A stretch of DNA of 64,000 nucleotides. It comes from Mesostigma viride (taxonomy: Eukaryota; Streptophyta; Mesostigmatophyceae; Mesostigmatales; Mesostigmataceae). Both the position numbers and the translations under genes were made by a program. The notes beneath the pieces are model-generated. The model searched no databases. It was not told the origin of the DNA and was given only the letters and a program-made list of their open reading frames with translations. The stretch covers positions 2,907,758 to 2,971,757 of the forward strand of contig RPFO01000246.1 of NCBI GenBank assembly GCA_009746045.1, in the 5' to 3' direction. Shown in pieces: positions 35,261 to 51,639 of the stretch (positions within the stretch are counted from its first letter, which is position 1; every line of letters starts with the position of its first letter).

Positions 35261-36320
35261 TACAACTTATTAAAATTAACTCATATGCATAGCTAGAAAG
35301 GCCACATGACTTGGGCCTAGATAGATCACACAAGACCTTCGATATATCTAAATCCAGTTGTCGTACGACTCGGGCTGCTGCAATTTCCATTTCCACGCTG
35401 ATAATCTATCAGCAACTGCGCCGGACTCTAGGGGTCGGACTTTCCCGAAGAATGCACCTTTCATAAAAGGTGACGTGGCTCAAGAATAAGTCACGTGCAT
35501 CTCATCCGACAGACGAGTCATTTCCCTCTGCGTCTTCCAATAAAAAAGCTGCCCGATACCTCCATTCCAGCTGGATATACAGCTGGAAAGCTTATCTGCA
35601 TAGCCCCAACGGCGCGGATACACGGTCATCTTCTTCACCGCTGGACCAGACAAGCTGGGAAGGATGGGAGGCCTGCCGCTGAGGGAAGCCTCGGCGATGG
35701 ATGGTGCGTTCCCACCGCCGCATGGATATGCTCCCCAACGGGCCGCCTCTGCACATACCAAGGCCCAGGGATGGCAGCACATTCCACACTCGGAGCGTTG
35801 CCATTGTCATCACACCACCATCTAGGTCATCTAGTCGCTCTACACATAAGCCAGCCATAATTTCAATGCACAAGGCTACAGATTTCCATCACCATTCATC
35901 TTCATCATCCTGAACGACTCAAACACGCGGACAAGATAACGGCAGGCTCGAGCTACCATGGTCCGGATTCTCCCGATTTCTGGCCTGCGCTGGTTGTCTC
36001 CTTGACAATATGACACAATATGACATACTATCACCACAAGGCACCAAGCACGTCTGGGCAGAGCTTGGTGCCAAGCAGTTCTCACCATTGGAGCCATCCT
36101 CACCATCATGGCCAGGCATGACCCAGCAGGACCAGCGGATATGCCACTTAGCTTGTTGCCAGTATGGGGTTGCCACATGATGCAAGCGAGCACGAATATC
36201 CCTTGGAATGCCAGCTGGCCACCAGGAAATAGGGGTGGTATACCTGTTGCTGAGCAGGTGAACCAGTTGCACGGAAGGGCTCGCCACCGCAACACTTCTA
36301 GACAGCAACATCGTGACACA
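35261..36320. other. Intergenic stretch downstream of the sulfotransferase gene
   Basis: No gene, RNA or repeat that I can support. Frames here are short or Ala/Gly-rich readings of the opposite strand of the Glu/Gln repeat in the last sulfotransferase exon. Confidence 0.4.
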
Positions 36321-36324
36321 AGAG

Positions 36325-36329
36325 TTACA
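36325..36329 (-). terminator. TGTAA poly(A) signal of the sulfotransferase gene
   Basis: TGTAA on the minus strand, 57 bp beyond the TAG stop (36,388-36,386), in GGGCTTGTAACTC. It fits the chlorophyte poly(A) signal. Confidence 0.55.
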
Positions 36330-36385
36330 AGCCCTCCAACCCCCGCAAGCTCTGCAACATTTCACTACATTCACTCTTAACAGTG

Positions 36386-38277
36386 CTAGTAGTTTGACAG
36401 GGCTAGCTGAGAGCCATTTCGCCGACGGGGCGGATGGTGGCAAGCATACCATGGCCGTGACTCCTCCACCTGCTCCTCCTGCTCCTGATCCTGCTCCTCC
36501 TGCTCCTCCTGCTCCTGCTCCTGCTCCTCCTGCTCCGGATCCACCAGCGCTGGCTGCCTCCTCTGGCACTGGTCGAAGGGGCACTGGCACCGGACAGGAA
36601 ACAGGTTCTGGTACGGCGTTTTCTGCAGTACAAAGATAGATCGAGGCCCACCACAGGGAGAACGGAACAGGCCAACCAGGCAAGCAAACCAGGGAAGGCT
36701 TTGTTAGTTTGTGAAACATGCACGGTTGAAGCCAACGGTGGCAGGTGAGCAGTTGCTGCTGTCAATGTCTTGCCAGGCTATCAGTCAGGCCTGGTATGGG
36801 CCAAAACAGCAAGCAAAGCGTGGCAGTTGAGGAGCACGAGACAGGCTGTACACCAAGATGTGCATGATGCCTGCCAAAGAGACAGTTCCAAAACCCAGGC
36901 GCATCGTCAGGCAATCTCCAGAGGCACACGCTCGTGACTGGCTATACATTAGCTACATGGATACGGGATACCGCCCTGACAGCCAGAGAGCGTCAAGGAT
37001 GGCAGCGCGCGCTTTCTCACCTGGAACGCCTTGCAGACCTCCTCTGCGTTCGTAAACGCGTCGCACGGGGAGAAGCCCTTGGGCTTGACCACCGGGTGCT
37101 TGCGCACGAGACCCTTGGCACCGCGCGGGTCCACACCTGGCGCACAGGGGTTGATGGGTGGGCAGGAACAGGGAGCCCAGGAGCAAGGGGAGAGGTCAGT
37201 CGTGGGGGAAGGTCTCTTTGAGAGAGAGTGTCACATTGTGGGGGGAGGCCATGCAATGGTTGAATCGTACCACGTGCTTCAGGAACATATCTCGTTGATG
37301 TTAAGGCACATGCCACAGGTGCAAGTTCCCCTCCGCACTGCCATGCCACCCATGCACCACGATGCCTACCACTCCCCAGCCAGGCTCGTCGCCACGGTCA
37401 TGCGTGCGAAATGCTACATAGAGCTGGCCCATGTGACACGCCCTGCAAACAGGGGTGTATCCATGGCCACACAGCCCGCCCTGCCCTGTCAGCTTACTCA
37501 TGCGCACCTCCCAATTACTAAAGTGAGCCCCTTGGATTACCTGTACCTCCCTCCCTCCTCCCTCCCTCCCTTCCCTCCCTTCCCTCCCCTCCAAGTCCCC
37601 ATCCACTGTACTGCCGCCCCTCCTTGTCCACCCCTACCAATACACTCCTGCCCATGGCTGCCCCCACGTGTACCGATGAAGTCAAGAAAGTGACTGGGGC
37701 CCCCAGACCCCGATGATTTGAAACGCACGCTTGGCCCCACAACCGACAGTCATGCCATCGTGTTTTCCCAAGAGACGCATCGGCGAGTTCGAGCCATCCC
37801 GGGCACATCACCCCCACGTACCGATGAACTCGAGCACGCGCCGCAGCGTGGCGGTGGGCTCGTGATGCAGCTGCTCGTATGTGACATGCAGCGGCGGGCT
37901 GTCGAGCATGCGCGTGAGCTCGTTGCTGAACAGCACGGTCGTCGCCGTGCGGTCCTGGTAGAGCAGCACATGGCGCTTGAGCAGGGGGGGGGAGATGGGC
38001 CGCTTGCGGCACAGGCTGGCCGCCGTCAACGTGGCGCCTAGCGCCTGCAGGGTGAACGGGTGGGGTGGGGTAGGGTAGGTTTGTTTCGCTGCGTTGCATT
38101 AGTTTGGTTTGGGGTGGCGTGTGCTGGAGGGTGTATGGTCCATGGTTGGGGGGACATAAGGGGCACATGAGGAGACAATGTGTTCCAAATCGGGAGGCTT
38201 GATACCTCCAACGAGCCACTGGAAAACCGCTAGAAAACGATCCCTCCCCCATCCTGCCAAGCCCCCAAACCCTCCCT

Positions 38278-38311
<34 letters not shown>

Positions 38312-41300
38312 ACCCCACCACCCCCACCCCACCCCCCCACCCCCCACCCCCCACCCCCACCCCCCACCCCACCCCCCACCCCCACCCCACCCCCACCCCC
38401 ACCCCCACCCCCCACCCCCCACCCCCCACCCCCACCCCCCACCCCCCACCCCCCACCCCCACCCCCCACCCACCCAGTGACCCAGTGACGCAGTGACCCA
38501 GCGACCCAGCGACCCGGCGACCCGGCGACCCGACGACCCGGCGACCCGGCGACCCCGCCACCCCGCCACCCCGCCACCCCGCCACCCCGCCACCCCGCCA
38601 CCCCGCCACCCCGCCACCCAGCCACCCAGCCACCCAGCCACCCAGCCACCCAGCCACCCAGCCACCCAGCCACCCAGCCACCCAGCCACCCAGCCACCCA
38701 GCCACCCAGCCACCCAGCCACCCAGCCACCCAGCCACCCAGCCACCCAGCCACCCACCCACCCACCCACCCACCCACCCACCCACCCACCCACCCACCCA
38801 CCCACCCACCCACCCACCCACCCACCCACCCACCCACCCACCCACCCACCCACCCACCCACCCACCCACCCACCCACCCACCCACCCACCACCTCCTTGA
38901 CGTGCAACACCTTAAACACCTGCGCACACACTCAAGACAGTGTACGATGCTGTACTTCAGTAATCACCAAACCTCCCACCCACCTCAGCGTCGAGAGAGA
39001 CAACCGCATCCGCCAGCCGCATGTGCGTGATGGCCAGCTCCACAAAGTTGTCACGCGTGAGCAGGACCACGCGCCCGTCATGGTGCCGCATGTTGTCACC
39101 CTGGTTGCTCGACCCCAGATCAACCCGCCTTGCCGTGCCGCGCCCAAGGATATCCGCGTACACCTCGCGCGAGAACAGAGCGTCCTGGCCCCAGTTGCGC
39201 CCTTCCTTGACCACCACCCGCAGCAACGTCACGCGGACGCTAGCATACTCGGCCGCGAGCGACTCCGTCTCCGACACCTTCTCTTGCTCCGTGCAGCGCG
39301 CAAGCTTGGCGGAATGGTCCTCGCGGTGGGATGCCGTGGGCAGCCGGGCGATGCACTGCGCGCATGACTCGCAGGGGACCAGGTCGTAGTCGTCCAGGCA
39401 CTGCAGCCGGCGCTGGAACTCGGTCAGCACCGCGACCGCGGACGGGAGCGGGAAGGAGAAGAAGGCCTCCAGAAGCGTCTGGGCCTCGATCTGTGGGCAC
39501 GGGTCGAGTCAGCCCCATACCATGATGGGCCAAGTCAGCAGAATGCCATGAGGGGGCAGATACTTGCATGGCCATGTGTCGGCATATACTAACACACCCC
39601 AACGTGGGCAAATGTTCACACGGCTAAGTCTTGGACGGGATGGGAATGGCGTGGAGTGGAGGTATGGGCTATTGTTTCTGATGGGAGCAGGCAGGTTGTG
39701 GTCATCCACCGATGCTTGGATGGGAGTAGGCAGCCGGGGCCCTGGGCACAAGGGTTGTATGCGGGAAGTTGCTGCCCATGGTTCCTTGAATGATGAATGG
39801 AAAGCACTCAAGTGGCATGCCGTGCTGCACATACAGACACACGAGAGAAACGTCTGCTTTGCGATCCACTTTTCCAAGAGTAATCCATGTATTATCCCTT
39901 ACAACTAGAAGGGAAGAGTAACCCTTTCCACAAAGAACAAGGGAAGCCACGCAATAGACCCGTTGGGACCCACGGTATAGGGTTGACCAGGAAACCTACT
40001 CAGCACAGGTACCTGGGCCAAACCCGGTGACAGCACAGGGGGCCATATCCACACTGGCCCACCCTTGCCACACTATGAACCGATGCCCACCCATGCCCAC
40101 CCGTGTCCACAAGCCATCAACCCGTGCCCACCTTCCCCCCCGTGATGTCAACCCATGCCCACACCATTTGTGCCCACACAGGCTGAAGTTGCTTGCGCGC
40201 CCTCTACCTGCATGATATCCCTTTCTCTGCTGTTTAGCAAAGCTGCCGAGCGGCCCCTCACGTGCGTGATGGTACGCTGCCTATGTGGCTGGCCCCCTAC
40301 CTTCTTGATGGCCATCCGCCTGAATGTTTGGCCCCTTGCATGCGTGATGGTCCTTTAACTGTCGATATCCCCTACCTGCACGATGGTCCTTTTGCTGCCA
40401 ATAGCCCTTACCTGTGTGATGTTCCTTTCGCTGTCAACGGCCCTTACCTGCATTATGGTGCCTGTCCTGCATCTGACCCTCTTCCTCGCCATGGCCCCTT
40501 ACTCACATGCTAGGCCCCCTACAGGCGTGATGGCCCTTATCTGCGCGATACACCTTAACCTGCGAGACCCTTTGCCATCAACAGCGGGTCACCGGCAGGA
40601 TGGCCGCTTGTCGCCATATGATCTGGCCCCTTATGATCGGCCCCTTACCGCCGTGATGGCCCACCGCTCAATCGCGGGCCGCAGGCAGTCGTGCACGGGG
40701 TCGCACGAGAACCACTGCAGCAGGCCGCGGTTGCACGACGCGACGCTGGGGTGGTTGCCCAGCAGCGACAGCAGCACGGAGGACCCCGCATTGTCCAGCG
40801 AGAGAAGCAGCGTCGGGCTAGGGCTGCCCCCCGCCTCCAGCGACGGACTCTCCTCGTCCATGACCGGATCCGCCAGCCAGGGGACTTCGTCACTGGCACC
40901 TGCCTCATCGCCCTCCGGCTGCCCCGCCGCTTCCGCAACCACCTCTGCGGCTGGCCGCTTCGTATTGCTGGCAGTGGGCACACTGAATCCCTGGTTGGTC
41001 TGCACCGCCTGCGGTGTGGGCACCGGTGTCATGAGCGCCCGCAGCGCGTCGTCGTTGTCATGGGAACCGTCGTACACATCCCCAACATCCACAAAAGGCA
41101 ACACGAGCCGCGGTAATTCTTGCGGCTGTTGCTGCTGCTGCTGCCGCACCGCCTCCTGCTGAATGCGCTGCCGACGGCTGCGCAGCTCCGAGATACTCGC
41201 AGCTGGATGCTCGATCGCATTACTGACCCGGTGCCCCTGCCCTTGCGCCATCCCCTGCCCCTGCCCCTGCCCCTGCTCTTGTCCTTGGCCCCCCCCTTCC

Positions 41301-43468
41301 TGCCCCAACCCGTGCAGTAGCTGCAGCATGTGCTGGTGGGTTGCCGTGACGTCGCCCGCCTCCTCGTACAATTCGTGCAACTCTGAGACGGACGCGGGGG
41401 AACCCTCGTGAGCCCCTGGCGCGAAACTGCGGCTCGACGCAGGACTCGGCTCCTCCTTCCAGTTCGCTTCATTGCCGCCATCCTCCTGGTCACCCCCGGC
41501 AGCGCGGCCCTCGTGAGCGTCGCCACCGCCTGCCTGGGTACCCCCAGCCCGCATCTCCGCTGGATTCATCCCATCGGCGAGACCTGTGGAATCCAAGCCT
41601 TGACGTGTCTCACTCGCAAAGCTGGGGCCCGGTGTTGCCTGTGCCACCATGCCACCACCATCACTGGAGGCAGTACCCGCCGCCACAAAGCCAGCGCCCG
41701 CCGCAGCAAAGCCGGCATTAACCGCCGCCACGTCGCCACCGCCCGACAATGCATCTGCCGGCGTGGCAGACGCTTCCACCTCTCCTATCACAGCCGCTGC
41801 AGATGGTGTGTCCGAGCTTGCTTGCTGTGCCCCCCCCTGCACCTCCGAGAGCGGGCCCGCGAGTGGGGTCACCACCCCCGGCACCCCCGCCCCCCGCTGG
41901 CCCAAGCCCATGCCCCCGACCGCCCCTAGCCCCAGGTCCTGACCCGGGAACTGCCGTTGCTGGGTAGCCAGCATCTGCATCAGCAGCATCTGCTGCTGCT
42001 GTTGCTGCAGCAGTAGACTGCTGAGCAGCTTGGTGTGGAAGTCGTCTGGTGCTGGTGCCGGCGCGGGTGCTGGTGCCGGCGCGGGTGCCGGTTCCGGAGC
42101 CAGCGCCGCCTGTGGCTGAGGCTGCTCGTCGTGGGGAGCTGGCATTGGTTGTGGCTGTTGGCGCCCCATCGCCTGGTTGGCATACTCGGGCACACGACCG
42201 ATGGGCTGGTGCTCAGGGCTTAAGTGCCAAGGCAGGTGACCCTGCCAGTGCCCGCCCTGCCAAGAGTACTCTGAATCACTCTGCCCGTACATGCCCTGCA
42301 TGTCCGCCACAGGACGAGGAAGGGCCAGGTTTTCAGGCTGCTCCCCCGACAGCGGGGTGAGGAACCTGGGCCGTCCTAGGGCCAGGCTCGAATACTCCTC
42401 GGCGTCATGGCGAGACTCTGCGTCCTCGACGGGACTGCCCAGGTTCGCGCTGGCCGACTCGCGCCAACTCAGGTCTGCGTCCTCCGGTTGTGATGCAGCG
42501 TCCGTGCTGGCATCCGGTTCCGTGGCCTGTCCCCCATCTCCCTGTTCCCCTGGCTCATGCTCAGCTGGTAGAGATGCGAGTGCGATCGCCAGAGCATCGA
42601 TTGGAGTGGCGTCTGGTGCCATGGCCGGCCCTGGTGTGGCCACGGATGCCCCACCTTTGTCCCCACCATAATTATCCCCACCAGAAGCTGCTGGTGACCC
42701 CCTGGCAAGGTCGTCCTGAGGGTCCAGCAAGCGTTCCAGAAGCGACATGTCGTCGGGCATGGCTGCCGGGAACGTGGAGGGCAGCGATGGGCCATGATGG
42801 GCCGACCGGCCCCTCCGTTGGGCAGCGTCGGCATTGCTGCGGGATTGGCCAGCGCGCTCCTTGCGGGAGCGAGTCTTGGCAACAAGTTGCACCCCCAACT
42901 GATCGCCCAATACTTCCGTTTCAACAGGGACGGCGATCTGGGAAGGTGTCGACTTGCCAGCGGACTTGTTGCCACCTTTCCGCCGGCCTCCGGCGTACTG
43001 CCGTGCATCCTCCTCAGTCTGAGGCGGCATGTCCAGCTCGTGGTTTGGTGCGGATATCGAGATGGGCGCAGGGGCGGCCTGCCTGCCACTGGAAGCAGCG
43101 CTCTGAAGGGGCAAAAACAAAATGAGTAGGTGGAGTAACAAAATGAGCAGGTTAATGAGGGATACATTGCACCGTTCGAACGTTTCGGCACTTGGACATT
43201 TTCGCGAGCGGCTTGATGTCATCACCTATGCGATTATCGCCGCCTTTGATTGCTGCAATTTCCGAAAACGAGGCGAGGAATCAGCATCACGATCAAACGC
43301 TTCCCTTTGATGCGTACAACTGCTCTCCTGCAAATCAATGCCACTTACATTTTTTCCTGACGATTTTCCCGCATCCGTGAGAACCGCAAACAATACGAGA
43401 AATGCCATCAGGCCAAGCTCGAAACGTCGACCCATTACTGGAAAACAGTGCCGGGCCATCGACCTCAA
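36386..43468 (-). CDS. Membrane-anchored sulfotransferase-like protein, seven exons, 1227 residues
   Basis: Exons on the minus strand: 43468-43349, 43102-40649, 39490-38984, 38919-38893 (27-nt microexon), 38044-37822, 37136-37021 and 36622-36386. All junctions are GT-AG and phase-consistent. Residues 1-40 hold a hydrophobic segment (FELGLMAFLVLFAVL), giving a type II anchor or signal. Residues 41 to about 790 are a low-complexity stalk rich in Gln, Gly, Ala and Pro. The sulfotransferase fold follows: SLDNAGSSVLLSLLGNHPSV at 808-827 (PAPS 5'-phosphate loop), RVVLLTRDNFVELAI near 1000 (3'-phosphate region), HVTYEQLHHEPTATLRRVLEFIG in exon 5, and LVRKHP then NAEEVCKAFQ and KTPYQNLF at the C-terminal side. 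The loop has Asn-Ala where most families have a basic residue plus Ser/Gly, so activity is uncertain. The tail after KTPYQNLF is a Glu/Gln repeat. Probable role: sulfation of glycans or proteins in the Golgi (inference). Divergent from NdhL. Confidence 0.8.
37660..37830 (-). repeat. Second copy of the sulfotransferase exon 5 donor junction in its intron
   Basis: The exon 5 end (sense GAGTTCATCG|GTACGTGGGGG) recurs about 140 bp downstream as GACTTCATCGGTACACGTGGGGGC at about 37,692-37,669. In the copy the donor is followed by ACACGT. Exon 5 joins exon 6 directly in phase, so the copy is not needed as an exon. Confidence 0.65.
38281..38892. repeat. Composite C-rich / GGGT array filling a sulfotransferase intron
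   Basis: On the plus strand: poly-C of about 31 bp (38,281-38,311), imperfect CCCCCAC units to about 38,475, an 8-bp GACCCAGC/GACCCGGC-type block to about 38,555, CCGCCACC units to 38,617, CCCAGCCA units to about 38,755, then pure CCCA tetramers to 38,890. On the sense (minus) strand the pure GGGT/GTGG block begins exactly at the donor of the 27-nt microexon (AAGGAG|GTGGTGGGTGGG). It makes up most of the 848-bp intron. Confidence 0.95.
40200..40662 (-). repeat. Array of about 10 copies of the sulfotransferase exon 2 donor junction
   Basis: In sense direction the exon 2 end is GGCCATCACGGCG|GTAAGGGGCC (donor at 40,648). Related junctions follow through the intron at roughly 35-55 bp spacing, for example ATCACGCCTGTAGGG (about 40,532), ATAATGCAGGTAAGGG (40,455), ATCACACAGGTAAGGG (40,420), ATCGTGCAGGTAGGGG (40,383), ATCAAGAAGGTAGGGG (40,310), ATCACGCACGTGAGGGG (40,270) and ATCATGCAGGTAGAGG (40,214). 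Spacers share CTTTTG/CTGTC-like words. Several copies have a better donor consensus than the real exon end. Confidence 0.85.
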
Positions 43469-44090
43469 ATGCCCTTAATATACCGGCGAGAGTGACAGTT
43501 CCACCCGTTGGTATCCGTCATACAAATCTTTCCAAGACAAAACTGAGCATCTTTAAGACAATCTGGCTGTGGATGTGCTGTCTTGTTCAGGTACATTGCG
43601 GAATCGAGCCCAACAAGCCTGCCCAAGCATCTTGCCTAAAACAAGTCTACCTTGTAAACGGCCGGAGCTCCACGACCACAATGGATTTCACACCATCTAA
43701 TGATACCCCCTCTCGAAGATGATGAAGCTCGAATTCTGGTCTCTCGATATAAAATGACAGCCGGTTGAGCGGACTGTTTAGCTCAGCATGCTGCTTCATC
43801 CTCACGTGAAATGCGACACGGCATTCGGCAAACGTGGAAGTGAGGGACAAAATGTACGAATGAGTTGGCTCCCTTCAGCTGGTGAGAATGGACCATCGGA
43901 CTTTCGTATGTTCCGAGCCGGCCTTGCTGGTGACCGTCAGTTCCTAATACCTATTGAAAGGCTAATAGCATATCTACTGTGCTGTAAGCGGAACCGCAGA
44001 CAAAGGCTAATAGCATATTCCCATTCATTTCAAGGTTGTTTTGCCACGCCCACAATCGTACCGTACAACGATCGGCGGTGTCCAAATCTC

Positions 44091-44350
44091 TGCATGTGTG
44101 GCGTGGGAATCAACAACAACAACACGAACAGCAGGCGAACAGTACAACCAAACGAAAAGTACGGTACTGAGAAACCCGAACGCCTGATCTCGCCTGATCT
44201 TTCAGAGATTTTGGTCTTCCGATTATCCCACACTAGACTGCTATAGGCAACAACAACAACAACAACAGAAAAAGCAAAAAGATCGTACACGTATATTATC
44301 CGGCCCTCGGCCGATATGTTGTTGTTGTTGTTGTGTCCCACGCCGCCCAA
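44091..44350. mobile_element. Candidate inverted-repeat element bounded by GGCGTGGGA(N)CAACAACAAC
   Basis: At 44,099 GGCGTGGGAATCAACAACAAC faces, in inverted orientation, GTTGTTGTTGTTGTGTCCCA followed by CGCC at 44,322-44,345. Another CAACAACAACAAC run at 44,249 lies inside. The layout fits a small non-autonomous element with terminal inverted repeats, or chance pairing of trinucleotide runs. No target-site duplication was confirmed. Confidence 0.3.
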
Positions 44351-44429
44351 CGGCGCCTCGGCCGAGATACTGTAATATCTCTGTCGGGCCTTTCACCTGT
44401 CACCGCCACACGTGTGTGTGCCCACCTTC

Positions 44430-44510
44430 ATTAGGATTCGCTGATACTCATTTCCCCTCTCACCTCTTTGGTCCATAATTGGCTAATAAAATATACCCAT
44501 TTCCCCGAAA
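44430..44510. repeat. Duplicated block, copy 1 (partner at 45,520-45,602)
   Basis: TTAGGATTCGCTGATACTCA, then TTTCCCCTCTCACCTC, GGTCCATAATTGGCTAATAA and ATACCCATTTCCCCGA occur here and again, almost identically, about 1.09 kb downstream. The second copy has two extra A in the A run. Confidence 0.9.
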
Positions 44511-44969
44511 AAAAATATCTCTGTCGGGCTGACCGTTTACCTATGGAACTCCGGCATGCGACGCTACTGGATGGTTGCAAATGAACAAAACAAAATCTGG
44601 GACCCTGGCGCGGACCAGGATAAGCCCAGCCCACTTGAGATCTTTCATGACCTCATGGGCAAAAACAGGATCTTTACCCACATGCCCAATGACAACCCAT
44701 TAGAAGTCCCGCAGTGGCTTCCGTGGTCTAGTAAGGCTCCGTTTTAGCCACTGACATCTTGATACCCTAGGCTTAGCAGGGATTACCTACTGGCTATATT
44801 TGGAATAAACGTACACCTATTTACCTGGAATATCTCTGTCGGGCTGACCGGATACAACAACAACAACAACAAGAATGCTCATCTCTCCCACCCATTTACT
44901 CTCCCAACGTTTTACGACCGTCAGATGGGTGAATCTGACGGACGGACGGACAGGTACACCCGAGAACCG

Positions 44970-45050
44970 CACAGATGTAGCCGAAATCCGCACAGATGTA
45001 GCCGAAATCCGCACAGATGTAGCCGAAAAACCGCACAGATGTATCCGACA
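44970..45050. repeat. 21-bp tandem repeat, four copies
   Basis: Unit CCGCACAGATGTAGCCGAAAT repeated four times with slight changes in the last copy (AAA insertion, then TATCCGAC). As the unit is a multiple of 3 it reads through in several frames, but no flanking coding context exists. Confidence 0.85.
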
Positions 45051-45519
45051 AACCACATAGACGCGACGCGAGGGATTGGGGCCGTCGGATGGTGGAGGCG
45101 TTGTCCCCAACCCGAGGGGCGACGGGTTGACAAGGGTAAAGGTGGCGCAAGCCACCGGCGGTGGGTGGGGGCGGCCAAGCGCCTGTGGCGCGGTGGAACA
45201 ACTGCGTTAGTGAATAAGTACCTGACAACAGCAAACAGTGTGTAATTAAGCGCCAACAACAACACGCTGGGGACAAGTTGTGGCCCACGCCGCATGCGGC
45301 AGCAGAGATTTGAGAACTGAGAAGGCCGAGGGCCAGGACACTGAATAACACGATGCCATCACAAACAGACAAGAACCAAAGATACCCTGCGGGGTCATGT
45401 ACGGTGGCATCATTGGAGACTGTTGAGTTGAGTTGAGTTGAGTTGGATTTACCCGGAAAGTTGAGTTGAGTTGAGTTGGAGACTGTGGGCTGGGGGTGTA
45501 TATATCCTTCAAGTATCCT

Positions 45520-45602
45520 AATTAGGATTCGCTGATACTCATTTCCCCTCTCACCTCTTTGGTCCATAATTGGCTAATAAAAAATATACCCATTTCCCCG
45601 AT
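45520..45602. repeat. Duplicated block, copy 2 (partner at 44,430-44,510)
   Basis: Second copy of the block starting TTAGGATTCGCTGATACTCA and ending CCCATTTCCCCGA. It lies 260 bp upstream of the NdhL start codon. Confidence 0.9.
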
Positions 45603-45859
45603 CCTTCAAGTAGCTCTGGAATCCCTACTAGCCACTATCTTCCAGCCGTTCGTATTTTTAGCCCCCTTAGCCCGGCTTTAACCGGAAAAACCGCAGGATA
45701 ACCGGAAAAACCGAAATTCACCCGGCATCCAGATGGTAGTTGGCTATGGATGAAGCACGGCAGTTTCAACTCCGACGACTACGTAATACCATCCACACCC
45801 GAAAGAACCTGGACCGCTCCCCCAAGAGCCGGCATTGAGGGTTCAATTAGAAAAGAAAG

Positions 45860-51084
<5,225 letters not shown>

Positions 51085-51639
51085 GTGCCTTTTGTCATTT
51101 TTCAAACTGCGAACCTCTGATATGGCGTTGATAAACTACTTGTACCAACTGTCATAGTGCACAGCACCTGTCTCTTAGGATTGTGGCACAGTATATCTGC
51201 GTTAGCAAGGAATCTGCAAGTTTGAGGTTGGTACCAACGCATTTTCGCACCATCCTGAATGATTGGACTGACTGTCTCGTTAATTTTGAGCATCATGGAT
51301 GCTGGTTGGCCTGCAAATCCACTGCAAATCCATGCATCGTTGAGCACCTGTCTCACTGGTCAACGTTCCTGGCGCACACAATCAATGACTGCGCCACCAC
51401 GGAAGTGAAATACCCACCTTTACAAGTATACTGCGACCTGTCCATGCGTGGGTTCAAGGCTGCTTGAGCTCCCCTAGACAACTATGTTTGTCTCCTTGAT
51501 GGAGATGGGTTCTCCCTATTTCAAACCAATGCAGGTTCAAGGTGCCCACAGACCATAGTTGTGCTGAGAGGACACAGACGTAGTAATCCTGGCTTTGAAG
51601 AAATAAACTGATTACCCTTTAATATTTTTGGGTATCAAT

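Larger units (their letters stand above)
43469..45859. promoter_or_regulatory. Divergent intergenic region between sulfotransferase and NdhL genes
   Basis: This 2.4-kb gap must hold both promoters. It is crowded with short repeats: three copies of ATATCTCTGTCGGGC (44,371; 44,514; 44,828), CAA and TTG trinucleotide runs in opposite orientation, a duplicated 75-bp block, a 21-bp tandem at 44,970-45,050 and a GAGTT pentamer run near 45,424-45,476. No gene is supported within it. Confidence 0.5.

Noticed and set aside
37660-37740. Extra sulfotransferase exon around FLDFIGT
   Set aside because: Exon 5 joins exon 6 in phase without it, and the sequence is a copy of the exon 5 donor region.
37518-38931. 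469-codon Trp-Val-Gly-Gly protein and partners
   Set aside because: Readings of the CCCA/GGGT composite array. Only short parts coincide with real sulfotransferase exons, in other frames.
40631-41942. Plus-strand frames over the sulfotransferase stalk exon
   Set aside because: Antisense of the low-complexity Gln/Ala/Pro coding region.
43103-43225. Hydrophobic stretch LINLLILLLHLLILFLPL as membrane anchor of the sulfotransferase
   Set aside because: It is the T/C-rich tract of an intron ending in CTTCAG at 43,103. Exon 1 upstream, with a perfect GTAAGT donor and matching phase, supplies a better anchor.
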